Source: Bacillus methanolicus
Lineage (GTDB): Bacteria; Bacillota; Bacilli; Bacillales; Cytobacillaceae
Reading direction: 5' to 3'
Length of the DNA stretch: 49,914 nucleotides
Assembly: GCF_008764295.1 (NCBI RefSeq)
Contig: NZ_VTQX01000030.1
Span: 1-49,914, forward strand
The notes beneath the pieces were generated by a model. The model was not told the origin of the DNA. It did not search any database and saw only the letters and a list, made by a program, of their open reading frames with translations. The stretch's first letter is position 1, and each line of letters begins with the position of its first letter. Shown here one piece after another: positions 7,328 through 16,033 of the stretch. The position numbers were made by a program, and so were the translations under genes.

Positions 7328-8755
7328 TTAACGCTTTTGAATTTCCTGTTGTAAAAGTTTATTAACGATCTGCGGGTTGGCTTGACCTTTTGTCGCTTTC
7401 ATCAATTGGCCAACAAGAAATCCAATTGCTTTGTTCTTGCCATTTTTAAAATCTTCAATCGATTGTGGATTCTTATCCAATACTTCGGTTACGACTTTTA
7501 GAAGCTCACCCTCATCGGAAATTTGAACAAGTCCTTTTTCCTTAACGATTTGTTCAGGATCGCCGCCGTTTTCGATCAATTCCTTGAAAACCGTTTTCGC
7601 AATCTTCGAGGAGATTGTTCCGTTCTCAATAAGCTGAATCATACCCGCTAACCCTTCCGCTGTAAGGGCAATATCTGCTAATTCTTTTTGTTCCGCATTC
7701 AAGTAAGCTGAAAGCTCACCCATCAACCAGTTCGAGGCCTGTTTCGCATCAGCTCCGGCTGCGACAGTCGCTTCAAACAGATCTGCCATTTCCTTTGTCA
7801 TTGTAAGGACACCCGCATCATATGGCGGTAGCCCTAATTCTTCTACATAGCGTTTTTTCCGTGCATCCGGAAGTTCAGGAATCTCTGCGCGAACCCTTGC
7901 TTTCCATTCTTCATCAATATACAAATCTAATAAATCAGGCTCCGGGAAGTAACGATAGTCATCAGAGCCCTCTTTAACGCGCATGAGCACAGTCTTTCCT
8001 GTCGCTTCATCAAAGCGGCGTGTTTCTTGTTCAATTTTGCCACCTGCAAGAATGACTTCCTCTTGACGCTTTTCTTCGTATTCCAGGCCTTTACGGACAA
8101 AGTTAAATGAGTTTAAGTTTTTCAATTCCGTTTTCGTACCGAACTCTTCCTGGCCGACTGGTCGAATCGAGATGTTCGCGTCACAGCGTAATGAGCCCTC
8201 TTCCATTTTACAATCAGATACACCTGTGTATTGAATTATCGATTTCAGTTTTTCCAAATATGCATAGGCTTCATTTGGCGTGCGGATATCTGGCTCTGAT
8301 ACGATTTCAATTAACGGCGTCCCCTGCCTGTTGTAATCACAGAGGGAATAACCTTGCTCATGGTTAAGCTTACCTGCGTCCTCTTCTAAATGAATGCGAG
8401 TAATCCCGATTTTCTTTTTGTAGCCATCCACTTCAATCTCGATCCAGCCATGCTCACCAATCGGCTTATCAAATTGAGAGATTTGGTACGCCTTCGGATT
8501 ATCAGGATAAAAATAGTTTTTACGATCAAATTTTGTCTCCGTGGCAATTTCACAATTAAGAGCCATTGCTGCCTTCATGCCATAATCAACGACCTTTTTA
8601 TTTAAAACCGGTAGTACACCTGGATAACCTAAATCGATAACGCTTGTATTTGTATTTGGTGCTGCTCCAAAATGATTGGGACTGGAGGAAAAGATTTTTG
8701 ATTCTGTTTTTAATTCAACATGGACTTCAAGTCCGATCACCGTTTCGAATTTCAC
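7328..8755 (-). CDS. gatB: Asp-tRNA(Asn)/Glu-tRNA(Gln) amidotransferase subunit B
   Basis: 475 residues. GatB is the kinase and tRNA-binding subunit of GatCAB. It phosphorylates the side chain of mischarged Glu-tRNA(Gln) or Asp-tRNA(Asn), then amidates it with ammonia from GatA. The N-terminal catalytic cradle carries the family signature [11 protein letters not shown] at 8-18, together with [12 protein letters not shown] and [11 protein letters not shown]. The last 150 residues form the helical and tail (YqeY-like) domains ending in [10 protein letters not shown]. It starts at GTG after AAGGGGTG. It lies 13 bases after gatA as the last gene of gatCAB, which ends at the 7276-7312 terminator. 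Its presence implies indirect synthesis of Gln-tRNA, as usual in Bacilli. Confidence 0.97.
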   Translation of the reverse strand: MKFETVIGLEVHVELKTESKIFSSSPNHFGAAPNTNTSVIDLGYPGVLPVLNKKVVDYGMKAAMALNCEIATETKFDRKNYFYPDNPKAYQISQFDKPIGEHGWIEIEVDGYKKKIGITRIHLEEDAGKLNHEQGYSLCDYNRQGTPLIEIVSEPDIRTPNEAYAYLEKLKSIIQYTGVSDCKMEEGSLRCDANISIRPVGQEEFGTKTELKNLNSFNFVRKGLEYEEKRQEEVILAGGKIEQETRRFDEATGKTVLMRVKEGSDDYRYFPEPDLLDLYIDEEWKARVRAEIPELPDARKKRYVEELGLPPYDAGVLTMTKEMADLFEATVAAGADAKQASNWLMGELSAYLNAEQKELADIALTAEGLAGMIQLIENGTISSKIAKTVFKELIENGGDPEQIVKEKGLVQISDEGELLKVVTEVLDKNPQSIEDFKNGKNKAIGFLVGQLMKATKGQANPQIVNKLLQQEIQKR

Positions 8756-8768
8756 TTATTCTCACCCC

Positions 8769-10226
8769 TTACAATTGTGGTTTTTGTTTATGGAAATCTG
8801 TTGCCTGTTCAAATGCATGTGCGACCCGATAAACAGTGCGCTCATCAAAATGCTTTCCGATAATTTGCAATCCAAGTGGAAGGCCATTGCTAAATCCACA
8901 TGGAACAGAAATTCCTGGAACGCCTGCAAGGTTTACTGGGATGGTTAAAATATCATTTCGATACATCGTCATGGGATCAGCTGTATTTTCCCCCATCTTG
9001 AAAGCAGGAGTCGGCGTTGTTGGGCCAATAATAACATCATATTTTTCAAAAATATTTTCAAAATCTTGTTTAATAAGCGTACGCACTTTTTGTGCCTTTT
9101 TATAATAAGCGTCATAATAACCGGAGCTTAAAGCAAAGGTTCCTAGCATAATCCGTCTCTTAACCTCATCCCCAAAGCCTTCTGCTCGCGTATTTTTATA
9201 TAAATTCATCAATGTATCCGCATTTGGGGAACGATATCCGTACCTCACTCCATCGAAGCGAGCAAGGTTTGCAGACGCCTCTGATGAGGATAGTAAATAA
9301 TAGGTTGCTAACGCATACTTAGAATGCGGTAGCGACACTTCCTCCCATGTTGCTCCTAATTTTTCAAGTATTTTTAGAGCATCTAACACAGATTGTTTAA
9401 CTTCTTCTTTTACTCCTTCACCAATATACTCTTTTGGTACAGCTATTTTAAGCCCCTTTACATCACCTGTTAAAGATTGCACAAAATTAGGAACATCGAC
9501 ATTCACAGAAGTGGAATCCATCGGATCAATCCCCGCGATTGCTTGGAGCAGATAGGCATTGTCCTCTACCGTTTTCGTTACCGGTCCAATTTGATCTAAT
9601 GATGAAGCAAACGCAACAAGACCAAAACGGGACACTCGTCCATAGGTTGGTTTCAGTCCTACGACACCACAAAAGGAAGCTGGCTGGCGAATCGAGCCGC
9701 CTGTATCAGATCCCAATGAAAATGGTACTTCTCCAGCCGCAACGGCAGCTGCCGAACCACCGGATGATCCACCTGGCACTGTTTCAAGATCCCACGGGTT
9801 TTTTGTTTTTTGGAAGCCTGAGTTCTCTGTTGATGACCCCATCGCAAACTCGTCCATATTTAGCTTTCCAATTGTAATAGATTCAGCCGCTTGCAGCTTT
9901 TGTACGACTGTAGCATCATAAATTGGATTAAAATTATCGAGAATCTTACTCGCACAAGTTGTCCTTAAATCACGCGTAACAATATTATCCTTAATCCCGA
10001 TTGGCATTCCAAAAAGGAGGCCTTTCGCTTCATCCGTACCTAATTTTTGATCAAGCTCTTGTGCTTTTAAGCGTGCTCTCTCTTCATCCAATGTCAAAAA
10101 TGCTCCCACTTTATCCTCCACTTGTTCGATTCTTCGATAAGATTCATCAACAAGGTCGGAAACAGAAATTTCTTTTTTCTGTAATCGTTCATGAAGTACA
10201 CTTAATTTCTGATCAAATAAACTCAA
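8769..10226 (-). CDS. gatA: Asp-tRNA(Asn)/Glu-tRNA(Gln) amidotransferase subunit A
   Basis: 485 residues. GatA is the glutaminase of GatCAB and supplies ammonia through an internal channel to GatB. It is an amidase-signature enzyme with the full Ser-cisSer-Lys triad: Lys79 in GIKDN, Ser154 in [10 protein letters not shown] and Ser178 in [10 protein letters not shown]. The length is typical. The start is TTG, 7-8 bases after GGAGGGG; no ATG fits as well. It sits 14 bases after gatC. Confidence 0.97.
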   Translation of the reverse strand: MSLFDQKLSVLHERLQKKEISVSDLVDESYRRIEQVEDKVGAFLTLDEERARLKAQELDQKLGTDEAKGLLFGMPIGIKDNIVTRDLRTTCASKILDNFNPIYDATVVQKLQAAESITIGKLNMDEFAMGSSTENSGFQKTKNPWDLETVPGGSSGGSAAAVAAGEVPFSLGSDTGGSIRQPASFCGVVGLKPTYGRVSRFGLVAFASSLDQIGPVTKTVEDNAYLLQAIAGIDPMDSTSVNVDVPNFVQSLTGDVKGLKIAVPKEYIGEGVKEEVKQSVLDALKILEKLGATWEEVSLPHSKYALATYYLLSSSEASANLARFDGVRYGYRSPNADTLMNLYKNTRAEGFGDEVKRRIMLGTFALSSGYYDAYYKKAQKVRTLIKQDFENIFEKYDVIIGPTTPTPAFKMGENTADPMTMYRNDILTIPVNLAGVPGISVPCGFSNGLPLGLQIIGKHFDERTVYRVAHAFEQATDFHKQKPQL

Positions 10227-10240
10227 GACTTTTCCCCTCC

Positions 10241-10531
10241 TTATTCAATAATCGATGGCACTTTGATTTGTCCATTTTCATGTTCAGGTGCATTTTTGAG
10301 AACTTCTTCTTGTGGAAGTCCCTTCGAAGGGATATCTTCTCTCATCACATTTTTCATATCTAATACATGTGAAGTGGGCTCCACATTTTCTGTATCTACT
10401 TCATTTAAAAGCTCTGCGTATGTAATAATCTCATCAAGACTTTTCTTAAATTGGTGCACTTCTTCATCTGTTACTGCTAATCTAGCTAAATGGGCTACAT
10501 GTCGAACTTCTTCCTCTGATATTCTTGACAT
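10241..10531 (-). CDS. gatC: Asp-tRNA(Asn)/Glu-tRNA(Gln) amidotransferase subunit C
   Basis: 96 residues from the ATG used here, which follows GGAGGTG by 6 bases; a frame starting 15 bases earlier is rejected because the ribosome binding site lies inside it. GatC is the small structural subunit that wraps round GatA and stabilises the GatA-GatB contact. Typical family features are the N-terminal helix [15 protein letters not shown] and the C-terminal [10 protein letters not shown] region. First gene of gatCAB. An AT-rich upstream segment holds possible promoters (for example TTGCTT-18-TATTAT on the minus strand near 10630-10665), none decisive. Confidence 0.95.
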   Translation of the reverse strand: MSRISEEEVRHVAHLARLAVTDEEVHQFKKSLDEIITYAELLNEVDTENVEPTSHVLDMKNVMREDIPSKGLPQEEVLKNAPEHENGQIKVPSIIE

Positions 10532-10700
10532 CGTCGTCACCTCCATATTTTATAGCGTTTTTCACATTCCTCATTCATTGTGAAAAAACTTCATTATTCA
10601 TTGATTTTTCGTAAGTCAACAATAACTTGATAATATCAAAATTTACTGCTATAAAGCAACAGAGAGTAGATTTTTGCCTATTTTCATACTCAACAATGAC

Positions 10701-10743
10701 AAAAAAAGGATGTCCTAAAAAATTAATTTTTTTAAGGACATCC
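10701..10743 (-). terminator. adhA terminator
   Basis: GGATGTCCT and AGGACATCC form a perfect stem with additional A/T pairs inside; on the minus strand it is followed by TTTTTTT. It lies 25 bases past the adhA stop. The inner part is A/T-symmetric, so it may work in both directions. Confidence 0.85.
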
Positions 10744-10767
10744 CAATAGAGCAGAATTTAACTATTT

Positions 10768-11808
10768 TCACATTGTGCTAACATCAATGACAAAACGATA
10801 TTTCACATCTGAAGCTAACACCCGTTTGTAAGCTTCATCGATCTGTTCTGCCGAAATCACTTCAATTTTTGGAACGATTTTATGCTTAGCGCAGAAATCC
10901 AGCATTTCTTGAGTCTCACGGATACCCCCAATCATCGAACCTGCAAATGAACGACGATGACCAATCAAATTAAAAACATTTAAAGACAACGGCTCTGCTG
11001 GTGCCCCGACATTTACTAAAGTGCCATCGAGAGTAAGCAAACTCAAGTAAGCATCTAAATTAATTTTTGCGCTGACGGTATTGATTATTAAATCGAACGT
11101 TCCATTCAACTTCTCAAACGTTTCCGGATTGCTTGTCGCATAATAATGGTCTGCTCCCAATTGCAGACCATCTTCCTTCTTCTTTAATGTTTGTGACAAT
11201 ACGGTCACCTCAGCCCCCATAGCATGCGCAATTTGCACAGCCATATGTCCAAGACCACCCATTCCAACAACCGCTACTCTTTTTCCTTGTGCAGCTTTCC
11301 AATGATTTAATGGCGAATAGGTTGTAATTCCTGCGCAAAGTAATGGCGCTGCCTGATCAAGCTCAATATTATCGGGAATTTTGAGAACAAAATTTTCTTG
11401 TACAACAACATGAGTAGAATAGCCACCTTGTGTAGGTTCACCATACTTATCAATACCCGCATAAGTTTGAATATTTCCTTTCAGACAATACTGTTCTTCA
11501 CCTTTAAGGCAGTTTTCACATTCGCCACAAGAATCCACCATACATCCAACCCCAACACGGTCGCCGATTTTATATTTGGTCACTTTTGCTCCTACATCGG
11601 CAACAATCCCTGCTATCTCATGACCAGGTACAAGCGGATAGTTTACAGGCCCCCATTCTCCATGTGCCGTATGGATGTCAGAATGGCATATTCCGGCATA
11701 TTTAATTTCAATTAAAACATCATGCAAATCTAAATCACGTCGTTTAATTTCAGCTGCGCGGAACGGTTTGTCCGGCCCGTCGACAGCTCTTGCCTTTGCG
11801 ATTACCAT
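10768..11808 (-). CDS. adhA: zinc-dependent NAD(P) alcohol/aldehyde dehydrogenase, AdhA-like
   Basis: 346 residues, a medium-chain dehydrogenase of the cinnamyl-alcohol type. Catalytic zinc ligands are Cys41, His63 (with Glu64) and Cys158. The structural zinc is held by Cys94, Cys97, Cys100 and Cys108. The Rossmann motif GMGGLG lies at about 172-177. The start is the ATG following AAGGAGGAG; a longer frame 27 bases upstream has no site. Divergent from a MerR-family gene with a shared regulatory gap, it matches the B. subtilis adhR-adhA pair, where the enzyme is linked to reactive aldehyde (formaldehyde, methylglyoxal) stress. Substrate here is inferred from that precedent. Confidence 0.88.
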   Translation of the reverse strand: MVIAKARAVDGPDKPFRAAEIKRRDLDLHDVLIEIKYAGICHSDIHTAHGEWGPVNYPLVPGHEIAGIVADVGAKVTKYKIGDRVGVGCMVDSCGECENCLKGEEQYCLKGNIQTYAGIDKYGEPTQGGYSTHVVVQENFVLKIPDNIELDQAAPLLCAGITTYSPLNHWKAAQGKRVAVVGMGGLGHMAVQIAHAMGAEVTVLSQTLKKKEDGLQLGADHYYATSNPETFEKLNGTFDLIINTVSAKINLDAYLSLLTLDGTLVNVGAPAEPLSLNVFNLIGHRRSFAGSMIGGIRETQEMLDFCAKHKIVPKIEVISAEQIDEAYKRVLASDVKYRFVIDVSTM

Positions 11809-11875
11809 TAATAACTCCTCCTTAAAAAGCTGCATTTCAAGATAATGAGTTTACCTTGTTTTCTCTTGCACCATT

Positions 11876-11906
11876 ATGTTAATCGTTATAGTTAACTCTA
11901 GGTCAA
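11876..11906 (-). promoter_or_regulatory. adhA promoter with MerR-type 19-bp spacer and operator
   Basis: On the minus strand -35 TTGACC (11901-11906) and -10 TAACAT (11876-11881) are separated by 19 bp. The dyad AGAGTTAACTATA, centred on GTTAAC at 11891-11896, lies inside the spacer. A long spacer holding a dyad is the signature of MerR-family activation, in which the bound regulator untwists the promoter. Confidence 0.75.
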
Positions 11907-11960
11907 GCTTTTAACTTGAATTTTTATAATCAAATTTCTTGAAAATTTGAACTGGTGTAA

Positions 11961-11987
11961 TTAGAGTTAACTCAAAGTCTATATGAT
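11961..11987 (+). promoter_or_regulatory. second AdhR-type operator with putative adhR -10
   Basis: TTAGAGTTAACTCAAAG repeats the core AGAGTTAACT found in the adhA promoter spacer. A -10-like TATGAT follows at 11982-11987; no good -35 is visible. The placement just before adhR suggests autoregulation. Confidence 0.55.
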
Positions 11988-12009
11988 GTAAGGAAAGAAG
12001 GTTACATAA

Positions 12010-12425
12010 TTGAAAACTTATTCAATTAGCGAAGTAGCAAAAGAGTTGAACCTCACTACTTATACACTGCGTTATTATGATAAAGAAGGCTTGCTCCCTT
12101 TTGTCGAACGAAAAGCGAATGGCACCCGCATATTTAAACAGTCTGATATAGAAGCTTTAAAAATTATTGAGTGTTTAAAGTCAACAGGGATGCCGATAAA
12201 GGAAATTAAGCATTTTATCGATTGGTGTGGAGAAGGTGATTCAACCTTGCAAAAACGTTATGACATGTTTATGGAAAGGAAACCTGTGTTGAAGCACAGA
12301 TGGAGGAACTGAAAAAAACAATGAATGTTATTGAACATAAATGTGCGTACTACAAAACAGCGTTAGATGCCGGTACAGAGGATATTCATAAAAACGTTCA
12401 TATAGCTGAAGCCCTTACTAAATAA
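12010..12425 (+). pseudogene. adhR: MerR-family regulator AdhR, interrupted by a frameshift
   Basis: The N-terminal 90 residues form an intact winged-helix MerR domain: SISEVAKELNLTTYTLRYYD, then GLLPFVERKANGTRIFKQSD, then CLKSTGMPIKEIKHFIDWC. After MFMERKPV the frame runs off into LKHRWRN and a stop at 12312. In another frame the normal family C-terminus continues (VEAQMEELKKTMNVIEHKCA, ending HIAEALTK, stop at 12425). Loss of one base near 12287 explains it and restores KPVVEAQMEEL. The start is TTG after GGAAAGAAGG. The restored length is about 138 residues, typical of AdhR. Either the regulator is truncated to its DNA-binding half or this is a sequencing error. Confidence 0.75.
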
Positions 12426-12505
12426 AGAAGGTTATTAAAAGCATATTAACCCTTCCTAGCACTTTTAAACCTAAATCTCAGCAATAATTTGCTCATTTTT
12501 GCTTT

Positions 12506-12522
12506 GATTCCATGAAGCGATA
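12506..12522 (+). repeat. 17-bp repeat shared with the purN-purH gap
   Basis: GATTCCATGAAGCGATA is identical to 37869-37885, where it forms the left arm of a long hairpin. Here the second arm is missing, so this looks like a half copy. Confidence 0.6.
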
Positions 12523-12576
12523 AAGTTCCACACCTAACTGAAAGACGTGTGAATCCAAGGTACATACGAAATAAGC

Positions 12577-12680
12577 CATTTTTACCCAAGCCAAAACTTT
12601 ATAGGCATAGGCTCAAATTCCGAGCAATAGCTGCAACGGCTTTATTGCTCGGAAACTGGCAAAGTTTTGGCGACTTATTA
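12577..12680. repeat. nested inverted repeat (cruciform-like element)
   Basis: The inner arms TTCCGAGCAATA (12618-12629) and TATTGCTCGGAA (12643-12654) are perfect over 12 bp with a 13-base loop. The outer arms CCAAAACTTT (12591-12600) and AAAGTTTTGG (12661-12670) are perfect over 10 bp, and ATAAG/CTTAT lies further out. There is no T-run directly after either arm, so it is not a simple terminator. It could be a non-autonomous mobile repeat or a structured RNA. Confidence 0.65.
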
Positions 12681-12769
12681 AAAAATCCCTCTCAATAACC
12701 TTGAAACAAAAAGGCAAGGGAAGAATACGAGCGCTTTTACCGCTTGCTTCTTTGTCTTAGAGAGTCTAT

Positions 12770-13207
12770 TCATCCGCGCCGCTTAAAGAATTTCGAAAAG
12801 AAACCTTTCTTTTCATTGCTTTCTTCATATGTGATCTTCGGTTTCGAGACGTATATGTCCTCCTTATCAATAGCATAGTCATGAGCGAGGACTAATCCAA
12901 TATCTGAATTATGTTCTTTGTTTGTCACAATCGTATATTTGACATCATGATCAGTACAAATTTTCATGTATTTGGATAAATGACTATAATCAATATTGCC
13001 ATTTAGCAACAATGTAGCATTACGGTTTGTTTTTATCGCTGCTTCTACTTCTGAAAAAATGGCTTCCTCCCGTACTTGCGCTTGAGTGAGGGCAATAACG
13101 ATTCTTTCCCTAAGTGTCCCTAGGAACTTTCTCCTTTCATCCGGATTAATTTCCTTTTGACCATGAATCCCTTGCTGAAGATAATCATCCAAATTAGGAC
13201 CTGACAT
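12770..13207 (-). CDS. yueI: YueI family protein (DUF1694)
   Basis: 145 residues, close to the usual length of this conserved Bacillaceae family. The body matches YueI: DDYLQQGIHGQKEINPDERR at the N-terminus, the LRERIVIALTQAQV helix, the TLLLNGNIDYSHLSKY strand-helix and KYTIVTNKEH. The C-terminus is lysine- and phenylalanine-rich (GFFSKFFKRRG). No catalytic motif is visible and the biological role is not established. It starts at ATG after AAGGAGGGG. It stands alone between two repeat-rich gaps. Confidence 0.85.
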   Translation of the reverse strand: MSGPNLDDYLQQGIHGQKEINPDERRKFLGTLRERIVIALTQAQVREEAIFSEVEAAIKTNRNATLLLNGNIDYSHLSKYMKICTDHDVKYTIVTNKEHNSDIGLVLAHDYAIDKEDIYVSKPKITYEESNEKKGFFSKFFKRRG

Positions 13208-13495
13208 TGTAACCCCTCCTTACCTTAGGCTATTATGATCTATGTATAATCAAGAGCCAATGTTCATGATTGTTCAAACGATTGATTGAATAATTATAGT
13301 GTACCCAATTTCATCATAACAAAAAAGGAATACAACCTCTGGCACCAGCCAACCTTCCTTTTTGGCCCTCTCTCCTGTACGAACTGTTTTCAAATCAAAA
13401 CAGCAGAAGAGTACTTTGCCTGCGCCCTGTTACCCCCTTTCCTCAGTAAGCTTAATATTTTCTTACCACCTGAAAAGAGTTTTAATATGTCGGTT

Positions 13496-13551
13496 TGATT
13501 GATGGCGTATTTCGTGTAACATTTTGTTCACACGAAACACGCCATCAATCA
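13496..13551. repeat. 22-bp-arm hairpin
   Basis: The left arm (13496-13517) and right arm (13530-13551) match at 21 of 22 positions around a 12-base loop; the arms begin TGATTGATGGCG and end CGCCATCAATCA. Neither side has a T-run, so this is not an ordinary intrinsic terminator. Confidence 0.75.
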
Positions 13552-13566
13552 TTCTGTTTAACTCCG

Positions 13567-13691
13567 CATGAAGGGCTCATGAGGACAAAGAACGCCAAAA
13601 AAGAGTGAAGCGTGTCCTCATGAAGGGCTCACGAGGACAATGAACACCAAAAATGAGCAAAGCGTGTCCTCATGAAAGGCTCATGAGGACA
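13567..13691. repeat. tandem array of hairpins, period 52 bp, three units
   Basis: CATGAAGGGCTCATGAGGACA and variants occur at 13567, 13619 and 13671, exactly 52 bp apart. In the last unit TGTCCTCATGA (13665-13675) and TCATGAGGACA (13681-13691) are perfectly complementary; the second unit has one mismatch. The linker between hairpins (AAGAACGCC, A-run, GAGTGAAGCG) is conserved too, so it is a true tandem repeat rather than a CRISPR array. Confidence 0.8.
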
Positions 13692-13701
13692 GCAAAGCCT
13701 A

Positions 13702-13742
13702 AAATAAAAAGATGACTCCCTATTCAATATGGGAATCATCTT
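13702..13742 (-). terminator. terminator of the small membrane-protein genes
   Basis: On the minus strand AAGATGATTCCC, a 10-base loop and GGGAGTCATCTT (one G-U pair) are followed by TTTATTTT. It lies about 80 bases past the 13825 stop. Confidence 0.75.
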
Positions 13743-13824
13743 CCAGTTACTTAGACTCTTTTTTATATTATCCTGGGCACAGTTACATGTTTAAACATGA
13801 AATCTGTTTTTCTTTACTCCTTCT

Positions 13825-14010
13825 TCAAGACAGCTTCCACGCAGGAATTAATGAATGAAACTTAAAGAAGTAACTCATTGGAATATGTAGGGCCGTGTAT
13901 AAAGCAAGCGTCAATAAATAGGTCAAAAACCATTGCCAGACGGGTACGTCCAAGAATGTATAAAGCAAAAACATTCCGACTGGAAATGGAATGAAGACGA
14001 TCAACCACAT
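13825..14010 (-). CDS. small two-helix membrane protein
   Basis: 61 residues with two hydrophobic segments (LIVFIPFPVGMFLLYTFL and WFLTYLLTLALYTALHIPM). I do not recognise the family. The ATG is four bases after the stop of the preceding small gene. The only Shine-Dalgarno-like sequence (GGAGG) is 16 bases away, inside the upstream coding end, which is too far for efficient initiation. It may depend on coupling, or the two frames may be halves of one four-helix protein split by a frameshift. Confidence 0.5.
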   Translation of the reverse strand: MWLIVFIPFPVGMFLLYTFLDVPVWQWFLTYLLTLALYTALHIPMSYFFKFHSLIPAWKLS

Positions 14011-14014
14011 TGGG

Positions 14015-14173
14015 CTACAAAAGCGCCTCCGTTAAAGCACCAAGAGAAACAACGGCGAAGCCAATAATTAATGCTTGCCACAACGGCAAGCCCTTTTGCA
14101 AAATGAGGCTTGCTATAAAATAAGAACATCCTGTCAAAAACACTGCAAGTAGAAAATTAAGTACATATTTCAC
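14015..14173 (-). CDS. small two-helix membrane protein
   Basis: 52 residues from a GTG that follows GGGAGGG by 6 bases; a longer ATG frame (from 14203) contains the ribosome binding site and is not preferred. Two hydrophobic helices are visible: YVLNFLLAVFLTGCSYFIAS and WQALIIGFAVVSLGALTEAL. I do not recognise the family. Four bases separate its stop from the next ATG, so the two are a unit or a broken single gene, ending at the 13702-13742 terminator. Confidence 0.55.
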   Translation of the reverse strand: MKYVLNFLLAVFLTGCSYFIASLILQKGLPLWQALIIGFAVVSLGALTEALL

Positions 14174-14442
14174 TAAGAACCCTCCCGTAAGTTCTTCATT
14201 CACGCATCATATGAATCGCAAAATTCAGACAACAAGAGTTTATCATAGAGAGTTCCGCCTGAGAACAAATTATGTACATTCTTTACTCAAAGTTAATGAT
14301 TTAAATCGATTTGCTGTATACTTTACCCGCATTTTTTGAATAATGGCGACACATCACTTGTTTTCCATAAGAAAAGGGAGAAAACAATAAGAAATCGAAT
14401 CGTTGCTATTGAAAGCACTCACTATAATGAGGCTTAGGCTCG

Positions 14443-14491
14443 TAAAAAAGCTGGCAACAAGGCTACATTAGCAACGTTGTTACCAGCTTTA
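14443..14491 (-). terminator. aceA terminator
   Basis: On the minus strand AAAGCTGGTAACAA pairs with TTGTTGCCAGCTTT and is followed by TTTTACG, just after the aceA stop. Confidence 0.88.
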
Positions 14492-14500
14492 CTTTTACAA

Positions 14501-15790
14501 TCACTTTGTACTACTTGCTGTAAACTGTTCCTCTTCCGTCGAACCCTTTAAAGCGGTTGTTGAAGAGGTTCCTCCCGTGACAACCATCGACACTTGATCG
14601 AAGTAGCCTGTGCCAACTTCCCGTTGGTGACGAGTGGCTGTATAACCATCGTGTTCACTTGCAAACTCTGCTTGCTGAAGTTCTGAATATGCTGCCATTC
14701 CCCGCTCTTTATAGCCTAAGGCAAGCTTAAACATACTATGATTCAAAGCATGAAAACCGGCTAATGTAACAAACTGGAACTTATAACCCATCTTGCCTAG
14801 TTCAATTTGGAAATTAGCGATTTCTTCATCACTTAATTTCGCCTTCCAGTTGAAGGATGGTGAACAGTTGTAGGCCAATAACTTGCCCGGATACTCTTTA
14901 TGGATTGCTTCAGCAAAGGCGCGTGCCTCGTCGATATTTGGTTCAGATGTTTCACACCAAATTAGATCGGCATACGGTGCATACGCAAGTCCGCGCGCAA
15001 TTGCCTGCTCTAACCCTGCCTTTGTACGGAAAAATCCTTCCGCTGTGCGTTCTCCGGTAATAAACGCTCGATCATAAGGGTCGATATCACTTGTGATTAA
15101 ATCTGCTGCATTGGCATCCGTTCTCGCCACAAGCACAGTTGGAACCCCCATTACGTCTGCCGCTAAACGTGCAGAAATAAGATTTCTAACTGCCGTTTGT
15201 GTTGGCAATAGGACCTTCCCACCTAGATGACCACATTTTTTCTCGGATGAAAGTTGATCCTCAAAGTGAACGCCGGCTGCTCCCGCTTCAATCATTCCCT
15301 TCATAAGCTCGAACACATTGAGTTGTCCTCCGAAGCCTGCTTCAGCATCCGCTACAATCGGAGCAAACCAATCAATCGAATGATCACCTTCTAAGTAATG
15401 GATTTGGTCAGCACGCTGCAGCGCTTGATTAATCCGTTTTACCACATTTGGTACACTGTTTGCCGGGTACAGGCTTTGATCAGGGTACATATGCCCTGAG
15501 AGATTGGCATCTGCTGCTACTTGCCAGCCACTTAAATAAATGGCTTTAAGTCCAGCCTTTACTTGCTGCACCGCTTGATTCCCGGTCAATGCACCAAGAG
15601 CATTGACAAAATCTTCTGTATTTACAAGCTTCCACAGCTTCTCCGCTCCTCGGCGAGCAAGCGTATGTTCAATATCGATTGAACCCCTTAGTTTAATTAC
15701 CTCTTCTGCCGAATAAGGTCTTTCGATGCCTAACCATCGCTGATCTTGCTCCCAACTCATTTGTAATTGTTCTGCTCTTTCGTTAGTCAT
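14501..15790 (-). CDS. aceA: isocitrate lyase
   Basis: 429 residues. Isocitrate lyase splits isocitrate into glyoxylate and succinate, the first step of the glyoxylate shunt needed for growth on acetate or fatty acids. The catalytic loop KKCGH lies at 184-188 with Cys186 as the active-site residue, and the acidic metal-binding stretch around DAEAGFGG and VHFEDQ precedes it. The start is the ATG 8 bases after GAGAGGAG; an ATG two codons earlier is too close. The upstream 15840-15890 segment carries an imperfect dyad (GTTATAATACA / TGTATTATATAAC) that could be an operator. Malate synthase, the partner enzyme, is not in the window. Confidence 0.96.
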   Translation of the reverse strand: MTNERAEQLQMSWEQDQRWLGIERPYSAEEVIKLRGSIDIEHTLARRGAEKLWKLVNTEDFVNALGALTGNQAVQQVKAGLKAIYLSGWQVAADANLSGHMYPDQSLYPANSVPNVVKRINQALQRADQIHYLEGDHSIDWFAPIVADAEAGFGGQLNVFELMKGMIEAGAAGVHFEDQLSSEKKCGHLGGKVLLPTQTAVRNLISARLAADVMGVPTVLVARTDANAADLITSDIDPYDRAFITGERTAEGFFRTKAGLEQAIARGLAYAPYADLIWCETSEPNIDEARAFAEAIHKEYPGKLLAYNCSPSFNWKAKLSDEEIANFQIELGKMGYKFQFVTLAGFHALNHSMFKLALGYKERGMAAYSELQQAEFASEHDGYTATRHQREVGTGYFDQVSMVVTGGTSSTTALKGSTEEEQFTASSTK

Positions 15791-16033
15791 TCCCATTCTC
15801 CTCTCACATTAAAATATCTGCCTTTGTCGTTTGGTTTACTTTGTTATAATACAGTATTGTGTTTTACATTTTGTATTATATAACACACTTAACCGAAATG
15901 TAACCTTTTTTTGAAAATTTAAACAAAAAAATTGAATATAAATCACATTGAGAAAGTTCCCTTTAGGGATTATAATTTTTAGGATAGGAAAAAATAGACA
16001 GCATAAATATACGACAATTAAAGGATGATGGTA

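Larger units (their letters stand above)
12426..12769. other. gene-less region rich in inverted repeats
   Basis: 344 bases between adhR and yueI with no coding frame. It holds a 17-bp half of a hairpin repeat (12506-12522) and a nested inverted repeat (12577-12680), both listed separately. A weak minus-strand hairpin near 12715-12760 (GCAAG / CTTGC followed by CTTTTTG) could terminate yueI. Confidence 0.5.
13208..13824. other. gene-less region with hairpin and tandem repeats
   Basis: 617 bases upstream of yueI with no supported gene. The short frame at 13286-13498 has no ribosome binding site and no family resemblance. The region holds a 22-bp-arm hairpin, a 52-bp-period array and a minus-strand terminator, each listed separately. 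Confidence 0.5.

Noticed and set aside
12010..12312. The 100-residue MerR frame as an intact short regulator
   Set aside because: The family C-terminus continues in another frame immediately after, which shows a frameshift.
13567..13691. CRISPR array
   Set aside because: The segments between repeats are themselves conserved, so there are no unique spacers, and no cas genes are present.
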